Shown here piece by piece: positions 1 through 6,638 of a DNA stretch of 64,000 nt. The stretch spans positions 1-64,000 of IMG/VR virus record IMGVR_UViG_3300045541_000131, one strand, 5' to 3'. The first letter of the stretch is position 1. Every line of letters begins with the position of its first letter. Source of the DNA: a virus. Both the position numbers and the translations under genes were made by a program. The notes under the pieces were generated by a model. It had not been told where the DNA came from, ran no database searches, and worked only from the letters and a program-made list of their open reading frames with translations.

Positions 1-2
1 CT

Positions 3-332
3 ATTCTTTATCTAAGTGCTAAAGAAACAGTCGGCGCAGCAGCATTAGGCACAGCTTGTGACTTAACTGCTAAAGCATTCGTCGAATTGATTTGGATGTC
101 TAAGGATATACAAAAAGCCATTGGCAACAAGAACAAGCAGATTTTAACAGATGCTATTGCCTTTACCCTAGCCAAGAGCATCGACAAGGCAGCTGGTGCT
201 ATGATTGTTCCACAAAGTTGTGCTGCGGTTGTTGCTGGTATTGTAACAACGCTGGTAGCACAGCTGGCCTGCGAACAAACATTACCAAGTGGTGCTCGCG
301 AATGGGCCACAGTAGGTGCTAGTGGACTATAA
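3..332 (+). CDS. Unknown protein, 5' end outside the window
   Basis: The reading frame is open from the first bases of the window, so the gene starts upstream. The visible 109 residues are alanine-rich with a hydrophobic stretch (about residues 70-90, including VVAGIVTTLVAQLA). A start at position 87 is possible but has no Shine-Dalgarno sequence, and the upstream residues read as normal protein. I do not recognise the family. It is followed after 9 bases by a small membrane protein gene and is probably in the same operon as the desaturase. Confidence 0.55.
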   Translation: MLYLSAKETVGAAALGTACDLTAKAFVELIWMSKDIQKAIGNKNKQILTDAIAFTLAKSIDKAAGAMIVPQSCAAVVAGIVTTLVAQLACEQTLPSGAREWATVGASGL

Positions 333-341
333 GGATAAACA

Positions 342-740
342 ATGGATAATATAGCAGATCTAATTGGTAAGTATGGTTTCCCTATCGTCAGTGCTGCTGG
401 CATGGGATACTTCATATACTATGTGTGGACTTGGGTAACTAAAGAAATTAAACCAGTTATTGGATCTGCTAACGGCACCTTAATTGCTCTTATTGACCGT
501 ATCCGTATGTTAGACAATGACCTTATTAGATTAAATCAAAAAGTCGAAACTGTTCTACAACTACGCGGTAAGACCATTGACAAAGAGCGTATTATTGCTG
601 AACAAGAAATTAATATAGATCCGTTTAAGAAGAAAAAGGAAGAAGATGCTGCTAAGAAGGCTGCTGAGGTTCCCATCGGCGGTCCTAAAGGAAGAAAGGC
701 TACAGCACAAGAAATCAAAGATGCTGCTGGCGACGATTAA
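342..740 (+). CDS. Small membrane protein with N-terminal TM segment and coiled coil
   Basis: This 132-residue protein has one N-terminal membrane segment (about residues 10-32, containing GFPIVSAAGMGYFIYYVW). A charged, probably coiled-coil region follows (residues 45-105), then a lysine/alanine-rich tail. The GFPI-plus-TM start recalls short YvrJ/BhlA-type phage membrane proteins, some of which are called holin-like, but similarity alone does not prove that role. A Shine-Dalgarno-like AAGGA lies just before the ATG. Its stop overlaps the ATG of the desaturase by one base, so the two are likely co-translated. Confidence 0.6.
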   Translation: MDNIADLIGKYGFPIVSAAGMGYFIYYVWTWVTKEIKPVIGSANGTLIALIDRIRMLDNDLIRLNQKVETVLQLRGKTIDKERIIAEQEINIDPFKKKKEEDAAKKAAEVPIGGPKGRKATAQEIKDAAGDD

Positions 741-1447
741 TGACTGAATTATTGTACACATTAATTGTCACGCATATAACTATTATTTGTGTAACAATCT
801 ACTTACATAGGGGACAGGCACACAGGGGTTTGACTTTTCATCCTGTATTAGAACATTTCTTTAGATTTTGGCTGTGGATTACTACAGGCATGGTCACTAA
901 AGAATGGGTAGCAATACATCGTAAGCATCACAGATTCTGCGAACAAGAAGAGGATCCGCATAGTCCACATCATTACGGCATTTTTAAAGTTTTATTTGGC
1001 GGAGCTTTTTTATATGCTAATGCCGGTAAAGATTCAGCAATGATCAAGGCATATGGTGTAGGCACTCCAGACGATTGGATAGAGCAAAAATTATATACTG
1101 CTCATCCATGGCTAGGTATAGTGTTAATGTTAGTTATTAACTTATTGTTATTTGGCTTCTGGGGATTTTTAATTTGGGGAATTCAAATGATTTGGATTCC
1201 ATTCTGGGCTGCTGGCGTTATCAATGGCCTAGGACATTGGTGGGGATATCGTAATGGAGAAACAAAAGACAGAAGCACAAATATTAGCCCGTGGGGTATA
1301 CTTATTGGCGGCGAGTGTCTTCATAATAACCATCATCTTGACCCTGCTAACCCCAGACTAAGCAGACGATGGTTTGAATTTGATATAGGATGGTTCTATA
1401 TCAAAGTCTTTGAATTTTTACGACTGCTAAAAATTAGAACTTTTTAA
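740..1447 (+). CDS. Membrane fatty-acid desaturase (acyl delta-9 type)
   Basis: The three histidine boxes of membrane di-iron desaturases are present: H23-x4-H28, HRKHH at 60-64 and HNNHH at 195-199. Hydrophobic membrane segments lie near residues 5-22, 40-55 and 125-160. Members of this family put a double bond into acyl-CoA or lipid-bound acyl chains, using O2 and electrons from a ferredoxin or cytochrome b5-like donor. At 235 residues it is shorter than typical bacterial homologues (around 300), but all metal ligands remain. No dedicated electron donor is visible nearby. As a phage gene it probably changes host membrane fluidity during infection. Substrate and regiospecificity cannot be told from sequence. 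Confidence 0.88.
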   Translation: MTELLYTLIVTHITIICVTIYLHRGQAHRGLTFHPVLEHFFRFWLWITTGMVTKEWVAIHRKHHRFCEQEEDPHSPHHYGIFKVLFGGAFLYANAGKDSAMIKAYGVGTPDDWIEQKLYTAHPWLGIVLMLVINLLLFGFWGFLIWGIQMIWIPFWAAGVINGLGHWWGYRNGETKDRSTNISPWGILIGGECLHNNHHLDPANPRLSRRWFEFDIGWFYIKVFEFLRLLKIRTF

Positions 1448-1450
1448 GCA

Positions 1451-3520
1451 TCATTTGCTTGTAGCTCTGAATACTCCGTCCCAATCACTAGGCAAGTTAG
1501 CGTTACTCATTTCCTCAATACGCTCTAACCATAGGTCATAGTATTGATCCATGCCGCCATCGAAGTTACCTTTTAGCTCGTTTACTAACTGAATAGCTGC
1601 ACCCCAGTTTTGTCTGCGGTATTCAATCAACATTTGATTGTGCTGTTCCTTGGCAACTTTCCATTGAACTTTCTTAACTTCAGTATCAGGATTAAAGAAC
1701 ACCGTAAAGATTGTTACACCTTCTGTTTTACCTTTAACAGCAATACAATCTAGCTCTACAGTAAAGTATTCATTGCCCAATCGTTCAGCGGTAATGGGAC
1801 CTAATACTATAAGAACTCCGTAATTTTTACTCTGTCCTTCTAAACGACTAGCCAAATTAACAGCGTCGCCAAGGCAAGTATAGTCAAAGCGTTGCTCACT
1901 ACCCATATTACCAACCACAACAACACCAGTATTAATACCAATTCCCATGCCGAACGGAGGAACCCCTTCGCCTGATATCTCTTTATTAAATCCATCTAAA
2001 TCTCCCAGCATTTCTAACGCGGCTTTAACAGCATCTTTACAATGCTTGGTTTCGTCTAATGGTGCGTTCCAGAATGCCATCTGTGCGTCACCGATATACT
2101 TGTCTAATGTTCCCGAATTCTCAAGTATCTTACGAGTCATGGCAGTCATGTAACGGTTCATGATTTTTGTAAGACCTTGAACATCTTTACCGTAATGTTC
2201 ACTAATACTTGTGAAGCCGCGAACATCAGTAAACATAATTGACAGTTCTTTTTCTTCACCGCCTAGCTTTAGTAAACTAGGATCTTTAATTAGTTTAGCA
2301 ACTAGGTCTGGACTTAGGTAACTGCTAAACTGTTTCTTAATCTGTTGCTTGAGTAAGAACTCTGTAATAAACTTGCTGACATAAGCATGGAAAGCAACGA
2401 TTAACAAGCCCACGCTAAATGCTGTAGCATCAAACAAATACTGATATTCATGGTAAGCATACATACTAGCTGCTATGCTGCCATAGATAATAACACCAGT
2501 AGTAACGACACCAATATAAGTCCAACGCATTAAGAATATCATTAACACGCCGGCAATGAAAATACTAGCAATCTCAATATGGTCGGCATAAGTGCTACGC
2601 TGAATATTATGTTGATTTAGCATTGTGCCTATTAAAGTAGCTTGCATAGCCTGCGGCCATACTTCTCCTTGTGCTGTGGCCACAGGATTGATCAAGCCAG
2701 CAGCAGCTAGACCGACTACAACAATTCCGCCTTCAAAACTTTCGGGCAATTTAGCAAGGCTATGCTCCTGTGGTTTGTTTCGCCAGTCAATCCAAACACG
2801 GCTCAAATTGTCTGTTTCGATTTTACCTAACTTAGGAATACGCATAGCATCGACTCCTAAGTCGCCCACTTTAACTTGTACCTTAGAATCTTGTAGTGCC
2901 ACTCGAACTACTTCAGCAGCCAAGGCAGGGTGTACATTCTCGCCAGCTGCAATAACTAGAGGCATACGACGAACAACACCGTCGATCTCGGGAAATGTGT
3001 TAACAACACCTATGCCTGCGGCTCTTTCATTTAGAATATCTACAGAATTTATCAAGCCAGGATATTCTACAAACTTGCCTGCAGGATCTTGCCCGACTAA
3101 TTGTACAGCACTGCCGCGGTCTGTATTTTTTCCTTTAGTGCTGCCAACAGCAGGCAGCACAACAGGGTATTGTTCCAAAGTCTTTGCCAATGTGCCGTCT
3201 TGTTTGAATCTGTCAGCTTCGGGCATCAGCACATTGAATACAACTAGGCCGGCTTCTCGCTTGTATAACTCTTTAACAATGTCTGCGTAGGTATTTCTGG
3301 GAAAAGGAAACTGGCCATATTTGTCTAGACTATCTTCGTCGATATTTACTACATGTACAGGAGCATCTGCTTTTTCTTGGCTGGTAATTAGTTGATCAAA
3401 ATAACGAAGCCTAATGCTTTCTACAAAACTAGGATCCCAGAATCTTATAGCAACTATAACTACCAGTGTCACTAGTGCTATCCATGGATTTAAGTATATT
3501 TTTTTGGCTTCGTTTTTCAT
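1451..3520 (-). CDS. CHASE2-domain class III adenylate cyclase
   Basis: The protein has an N-terminal membrane anchor (residues 12-25), an extracytoplasmic CHASE2 sensor (about 30-310), three membrane segments (about 315-385) and a class III cyclase domain (about 425-600). Metal-binding aspartates are D432 (FTDVRGFT) and D478 (DKYIGD). K474 and T548 form the adenine-selecting pair seen in cyanobacterial-type cyclases, and N555 and R559 are the transition-state residues. All key residues are present, so active conversion of ATP to cAMP is expected. A late-type TAAATA and an AAGGA Shine-Dalgarno precede the start. The C-terminal 85 residues may be a coiled-coil or TPR-like extension. A complete membrane receptor cyclase is very unusual in a phage. 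Confidence 0.92.
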   Translation of the reverse strand: MKNEAKKIYLNPWIALVTLVVIVAIRFWDPSFVESIRLRYFDQLITSQEKADAPVHVVNIDEDSLDKYGQFPFPRNTYADIVKELYKREAGLVVFNVLMPEADRFKQDGTLAKTLEQYPVVLPAVGSTKGKNTDRGSAVQLVGQDPAGKFVEYPGLINSVDILNERAAGIGVVNTFPEIDGVVRRMPLVIAAGENVHPALAAEVVRVALQDSKVQVKVGDLGVDAMRIPKLGKIETDNLSRVWIDWRNKPQEHSLAKLPESFEGGIVVVGLAAAGLINPVATAQGEVWPQAMQATLIGTMLNQHNIQRSTYADHIEIASIFIAGVLMIFLMRWTYIGVVTTGVIIYGSIAASMYAYHEYQYLFDATAFSVGLLIVAFHAYVSKFITEFLLKQQIKKQFSSYLSPDLVAKLIKDPSLLKLGGEEKELSIMFTDVRGFTSISEHYGKDVQGLTKIMNRYMTAMTRKILENSGTLDKYIGDAQMAFWNAPLDETKHCKDAVKAALEMLGDLDGFNKEISGEGVPPFGMGIGINTGVVVVGNMGSEQRFDYTCLGDAVNLASRLEGQSKNYGVLIVLGPITAERLGNEYFTVELDCIAVKGKTEGVTIFTVFFNPDTEVKKVQWKVAKEQHNQMLIEYRRQNWGAAIQLVNELKGNFDGGMDQYYDLWLERIEEMSNANLPSDWDGVFRATSK

Positions 3521-3539
3521 AACAGTTTCCTTGATAATT

Positions 3540-3545
3540 TATTTA
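3540..3545 (-). promoter_or_regulatory. T4-type late promoter for the adenylate cyclase
   Basis: TAAATA on the minus strand, with the predicted start about 14 bases before the cyclase ATG. The short leader carries AAGGA. The same hexamer recurs before many genes in the window. Confidence 0.5.
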
Positions 3546-3551
3546 TCGGCC

Positions 3552-3584
3552 AATAAAAAAGGCCATGCAGGCCTTATTTTTTAT
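3552..3584. terminator. Bidirectional intrinsic terminator
   Basis: GGCC at 3561-3564 and GGCC at 3570-3573 close a 5-base loop. The stem extends through flanking A and T runs (AAAAAA before, TTATTTTTT after), so it can act on either strand. It lies right at the stop codon of the glycosyltransferase (minus strand) and 20 bases upstream of the late promoter of the adenylate cyclase. Confidence 0.7.
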
Positions 3585-4569
3585 CCACTAAATTGTCTTT
3601 AAATATTTTCCATGCATGGTCCCAAGTCCATCGTTCGCTGCCTTGTAAAACTTGATTTCGATCCATTTGTAAACACTGATTTATAGACTCTGACAAATCT
3701 TCACTCATGTAACCGGTTATGCTTTGATCAACAACATCTATAGGACCTTGACAGGGATATGCTGCAACTGGTGTGCCGCAGGCCATGGCTTCTATCATTA
3801 CTATGCCGAATGTTTCCCAACGACTAGGGAATACAAACACTTCTGCATTGGCATAGTAACGAGCTAAATCTACGCCGGTTTTAAATCCTGTAAAGACAAC
3901 ATCAGGATATTGTTTTTTATAAGTTTCTAACATAGGACCATCGCCTACCATAATTTTTTGATAGCCTGGGTAGTCTAACTTAAAGAAGTCCTCCAAGTTT
4001 TTTTCTTTGCTGACACGACTGACGCAGAGTAAATATTTGCTGGGCAAGTTTTCTCTGAGCACAGGCGAAAAAACATCACGATCCACGCCGCGGGTCCAGG
4101 ATATAATTTCTCCGGTAAAACCATTTTCCTTTAATTGATTTACCATGCTATCAGTTGTAGTCAATACCTTGCCACTGTGTTTATGAAACCAACGGATTAC
4201 AGGCCAAGTAAAGGCTTCAGGTATTCCAAATAAAGTGCGGAGTCCTTCAGGAAACTTAGTGTGATAAGCAGTATTGTAGCGATAATTAAGTTTTGAAAGA
4301 TATTTTCTAGCAAACAAACCAACAGGACCTTCTGTGGCGATGTGGATATAATCCGGACATAACGCCTCAATCTTCTGGCCGATCTTCCGGGGATAGGCAA
4401 TCTTGACTTCGTTGTAGCCAGGACAATCAATGTAGCCGAAGTCCCTGGGAGTAATGTAAACAACGCGATAACCGTCACGAACCGCACAAGCCTCGATATT
4501 TTTGTAGGTCGTAACCACGCCATTTATTTGGTCCGGTAAATTATCTGTAATAATTAATAAGGTCTTCAC
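3574..4569 (-). CDS. GT4-family glycosyltransferase (mannosyltransferase-like)
   Basis: This 331-residue retaining GT-B glycosyltransferase has an N-terminal acceptor Rossmann domain containing YHTKFPE and GPVGLFARKYL. These patterns recall GDP-mannose-dependent alpha-mannosyltransferases. The C-terminal donor domain carries the GT4 E-x7-E signature (ETFGIVMIE) followed by ACGTPVAAY. It starts with GTG that overlaps the stop of the 43-residue gene upstream (GTGA), indicating translational coupling. Together with the LpxH-like gene upstream it forms a pair that I also associate with bacterial genomes. A role in surface glycan or lipid glycosylation is likely; the true donor and acceptor are unknown. 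Confidence 0.85.
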   Translation of the reverse strand: MKTLLIITDNLPDQINGVVTTYKNIEACAVRDGYRVVYITPRDFGYIDCPGYNEVKIAYPRKIGQKIEALCPDYIHIATEGPVGLFARKYLSKLNYRYNTAYHTKFPEGLRTLFGIPEAFTWPVIRWFHKHSGKVLTTTDSMVNQLKENGFTGEIISWTRGVDRDVFSPVLRENLPSKYLLCVSRVSKEKNLEDFFKLDYPGYQKIMVGDGPMLETYKKQYPDVVFTGFKTGVDLARYYANAEVFVFPSRWETFGIVMIEAMACGTPVAAYPCQGPIDVVDQSITGYMSEDLSESINQCLQMDRNQVLQGSERWTWDHAWKIFKDNLVDKK

Positions 4570-4697
4570 TTTACTGATTCTGTATGCTTATGCTTTAAAC
4601 TTTTCTTTAACAGTTTAAACCATGTCTTTTTTTCTTGTTCGGCGTCATGCTGGACGCAGGCCTTGTAATGTTTTTTGATCAACTTTTTTACTTTCAT
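4566..4697 (-). CDS. Small basic protein (43 aa)
   Basis: This short ORF has an excellent Shine-Dalgarno (AAGGAGG, 5 bases before ATG) and ends in a GTGA overlap with the glycosyltransferase start. The product is lysine-rich, with YKACVQHD followed by a basic helix (TWFKLLKKSLKHKH). Its first 53 bases overlap the end of the 70-residue gene upstream in a different frame. The strong ribosome site and coupling argue that it is real. Function unknown; it may be a small RNA- or protein-binding factor. Confidence 0.6.
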   Translation of the reverse strand: MKVKKLIKKHYKACVQHDAEQEKKTWFKLLKKSLKHKHTESVK

Positions 4698-4857
4698 AAC
4701 AACCTCCTTGAATCTTAAAACTATCAAACTTCAACCAGTATTCTACTGATTTCAGAGCTTGTTCACATTCCGTCTGTGTCTGAAACTTTATTACTGCTCT
4801 CCCGGGAATGTCGGCGGGATTGTTTGCGTGAACTGCTATCAGTATTAGTAACCACAT
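4645..4857 (-). CDS. Small exported protein (70 aa)
   Basis: I chose ATG at 4857 rather than GTG at 4863 because AAGGAG at 4865-4870 is 7 bases from the ATG but only 1 base from the GTG. The first residues (MWLLILIAVHA) look like a short signal peptide or membrane anchor. The rest has two cysteines (in TECEQAL and GGCYE) that could pair in the periplasm. The gene overlaps the 3' end of the LpxH-like gene by 95 bases and the next small gene by 53. No family recognised. Confidence 0.55.
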   Translation of the reverse strand: MWLLILIAVHANNPADIPGRAVIKFQTQTECEQALKSVEYWLKFDSFKIQGGCYESKKVDQKTLQGLRPA

Positions 4858-5611
4858 TGTCACTCTCCTTGGTCCAAGTTACGATTTCCCAGCGACCATC
4901 ATGATGTTCAACTAATGCTGTCATCGATTCTACCCAGTCACCGTCATTCATATAAACAACACCATCTATTTCTTTGATCTCGGCATGATGAATGTGGCCG
5001 CAGATCACGCCATCAAAGCCTCGTTTTTTACAATATGCTACTAAATTCTTTTCAAACTGAAATATAAAATCAACGGCTTTTTTTACTCGCTGTTTCAAAT
5101 ATTGACTCAAACTCCAATAGCCAAATCCAAATTTGTGACGCCACCAATTGAACTTGTTGTTTAGCCATAATACAACATCATATGCTTTGTCACCTAAGAA
5201 TGCCAGCCAAGGAGCTAATCTAGTAATACCATCAAACAAATCTCCGTGTATCACAAGATAATGTCGGCCATCTACGCCAATATGTTCAGTTTGATTGGTT
5301 ACTTCAACGTTGCCAAAGCCTATATTATAGGGCATGAGTGGTCGCAAAAATTCATCATGATTGCCTGCCACATAAATCACGCGAGTGCCACGTTTGGCAT
5401 GACCTAATATTCGTCTGACAACATTAGTATGACTTTGCTTCCAACGCCATTTATTTTGTTGTATACGCCAAACATCTAAAATATCTCCTACTAAGTACAA
5501 TGTCTCGCAAGTATTATGCTTAAGAAAATTGTTTAGTTGTTCGGCTTTACTGTCTCTGGTACCCAGGTGTACATCACTGACAAAAATAGCACGATAAGTC
5601 TTTTGGATCAT
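4763..5611 (-). CDS. LpxH-like calcineurin-fold phosphoesterase
   Basis: The metallophosphoesterase motifs are complete: SDVHLG (D13, H15), GD (42-43), GNHDE (84-86), HGD (122-124) and GHIHH (205-209). The length and the WWRHKFG/YLKQRVKKAV middle region match the UDP-2,3-diacylglucosamine diphosphatase (LpxH/YbbF) group, which makes lipid X in lipid A synthesis. That exact substrate is an inference. The last 35 or so residues are serine/arginine-rich and overlap the next gene by 95 bases, so the C-terminus looks like a late extension. A TAAATA late promoter places the predicted RNA start on the A of the ATG, implying a leaderless message. Confidence 0.82.
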   Translation of the reverse strand: MIQKTYRAIFVSDVHLGTRDSKAEQLNNFLKHNTCETLYLVGDILDVWRIQQNKWRWKQSHTNVVRRILGHAKRGTRVIYVAGNHDEFLRPLMPYNIGFGNVEVTNQTEHIGVDGRHYLVIHGDLFDGITRLAPWLAFLGDKAYDVVLWLNNKFNWWRHKFGFGYWSLSQYLKQRVKKAVDFIFQFEKNLVAYCKKRGFDGVICGHIHHAEIKEIDGVVYMNDGDWVESMTALVEHHDGRWEIVTWTKESDNVVTNTDSSSRKQSRRHSRESSNKVSDTDGM

Positions 5612-5616
5612 AGTAA

Positions 5617-5622
5617 TATTTA
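5617..5622 (-). promoter_or_regulatory. Late promoter giving a leaderless mRNA (LpxH-like gene)
   Basis: TAAATA, five bases, then ATG at 5611 on the minus strand. By T4 late-promoter spacing, transcription would start on the A of the ATG. Confidence 0.6.
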
Positions 5623-5651
5623 TCGTAGACTCGATTACAAATCAATTACAC

Positions 5652-5676
5652 AATAAAAAAGGCCCTTACGGGCCTT
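5652..5676 (-). terminator. Intrinsic terminator after the 2OG oxygenase gene
   Basis: AAGGCCC (5659-5665) pairs with GGGCCTT (5670-5676) around a 4-base loop. Read on the minus strand it is followed by a run of six T. It ends leftward transcription from the oxygenase gene, 80 bases downstream of its stop. Confidence 0.75.
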
Positions 5677-5714
5677 GCTGGTTACGGATATCCAGCACCA
5701 CCTTATCTTGTGGT
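5659..5714 (-). other. Three tandem hairpins, possible small RNA 3' region
   Basis: Three short perfect stems follow one another: GGCCC/GGGCC, GCTGG (5677-5681)/CCAGC (5692-5696) and ACCAC (5697-5701)/GTGGT (5710-5714). The last on the minus strand is a good terminator. This could be a stable 3'-UTR or a small RNA. No known family recognised. Confidence 0.3.
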
Positions 5715-5760
5715 CGGTTCTATTATTTATATAATCAAAGATTACAAAATGATTACAAAG

Positions 5761-6369
5761 TTAAACAAACTTGGGTCCATATACCCAAGATACAGCAGTA
5801 ATTCTATGTCCGGCTGTTACTGGTTCGACTTTATGTGGTATCCAGCTCGGAAATGCTATCAACTCACCTTTTTTAAATCTGATACGCTCGGGATTATCTC
5901 CGTGGGGCATTAGTAAAAAGTCGCCGCCTTCATATTCGTCGTCTTCTGTTAATGCCAGAACAAGACTCATTTTACGCATGATAGGATCATTACGAACTAC
6001 GATATCATTATGAAATTTATAATGACCACCAATGGGGTATCGTGTGTACTGTATCGATTCCATGGCATCTAAATGCATACCATAATGCCAATAATTTATT
6101 CTATCGATTTTATCAATTAAAAAATCAAAAATAGGTTTTGATTGTTCATTATGGTGAATCCAGCTCAATTTGCTTACTCGAACAGAGTCAACAACACGAC
6201 TTTCGTTTACGCCGCCGCCGACTTTTGCGTCCATTTCATCTATAGATTCGCCGAGATCAATGAATCGTTTTACCATATCGTCATCGGCGCAATCTTTCCA
6301 AAGAAAATAATTCTTTGCAAAATAATTTTCATTCCACTTGGTAGTTAATGTTCGATTAAATTTATGCAT
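5761..6369 (-). CDS. 2-oxoglutarate/Fe(II) oxygenase (prolyl-4-hydroxylase type)
   Basis: The iron-binding triad is H120-x-D122 and H179, and R189 (HRITAVSWVYGP) would bind 2-oxoglutarate. EGGDFLLMP and the FPSWIPHKVEPV block are typical of the P4Hc/PKHD hydroxylase group. Length (202 aa) is normal for phage members. Substrate is unknown; in this family it may be a protein proline or a small molecule. The gene is a single late unit: TAAATA stands five bases before its ATG, and the terminator lies 80 bases past its stop. Confidence 0.88.
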   Translation of the reverse strand: MHKFNRTLTTKWNENYFAKNYFLWKDCADDDMVKRFIDLGESIDEMDAKVGGGVNESRVVDSVRVSKLSWIHHNEQSKPIFDFLIDKIDRINYWHYGMHLDAMESIQYTRYPIGGHYKFHNDIVVRNDPIMRKMSLVLALTEDDEYEGGDFLLMPHGDNPERIRFKKGELIAFPSWIPHKVEPVTAGHRITAVSWVYGPKFV

Positions 6370-6374
6370 AAAAA

Positions 6375-6380
6375 TATTTA
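6375..6380 (-). promoter_or_regulatory. Late promoter giving a leaderless mRNA (2OG oxygenase)
   Basis: TAAATA, TTTTT, then ATG at 6369 on the minus strand. The predicted RNA start coincides with the start codon and there is no Shine-Dalgarno. Confidence 0.6.
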
Positions 6381-6398
6381 ATCGACATTGCCAATAAA

Positions 6399-6638
6399 TT
6401 ATGGTCGTTTAATCGGCAATCTGGCTCTGCTAGCAAAATTTAACTTCTTTAATTCTTCTTCTAGTCGACGCTGGTCTTCTAGTCGCTTTTCTTCTTCAGC
6501 TCGACGAGCCAAATAATCCTGATAACGCTCTTCTAATGTGCGTGACTTTATGCCCAATTCTTTTTGTAATTTTCTTGTTTGGGCTAATATCTTTTCGTAT
6601 CGTTGCTGTAACTCGTCTGGGAATAACTGTTCTGCCAT
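6399..6638 (-). CDS. Small coiled-coil protein
   Basis: The 79 residues are almost entirely charged helix, rich in Glu, Arg, Lys, Gln and Leu, with heptad-like spacing (residues 10-65). No signal peptide is present, unlike its operon neighbours, so it probably stays in the cytoplasm. It overlaps the stop of the curlin-repeat gene by one base and is the last gene of the curli-type operon. Function unknown; it could be a chaperone for an exported curlin-like protein, but nothing in the sequence proves this. Confidence 0.65.
   Translation of the reverse strand: MAEQLFPDELQQRYEKILAQTRKLQKELGIKSRTLEERYQDYLARRAEEEKRLEDQRRLEEELKKLNFASRARLPIKRP

Noticed and set aside
2625-3290. 221-residue plus-strand ORF opposite the adenylate cyclase
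   Set aside because: It is antisense to the conserved CHASE2 region, has no ribosome site and is a composition shadow (Ser/Thr/Pro-rich).
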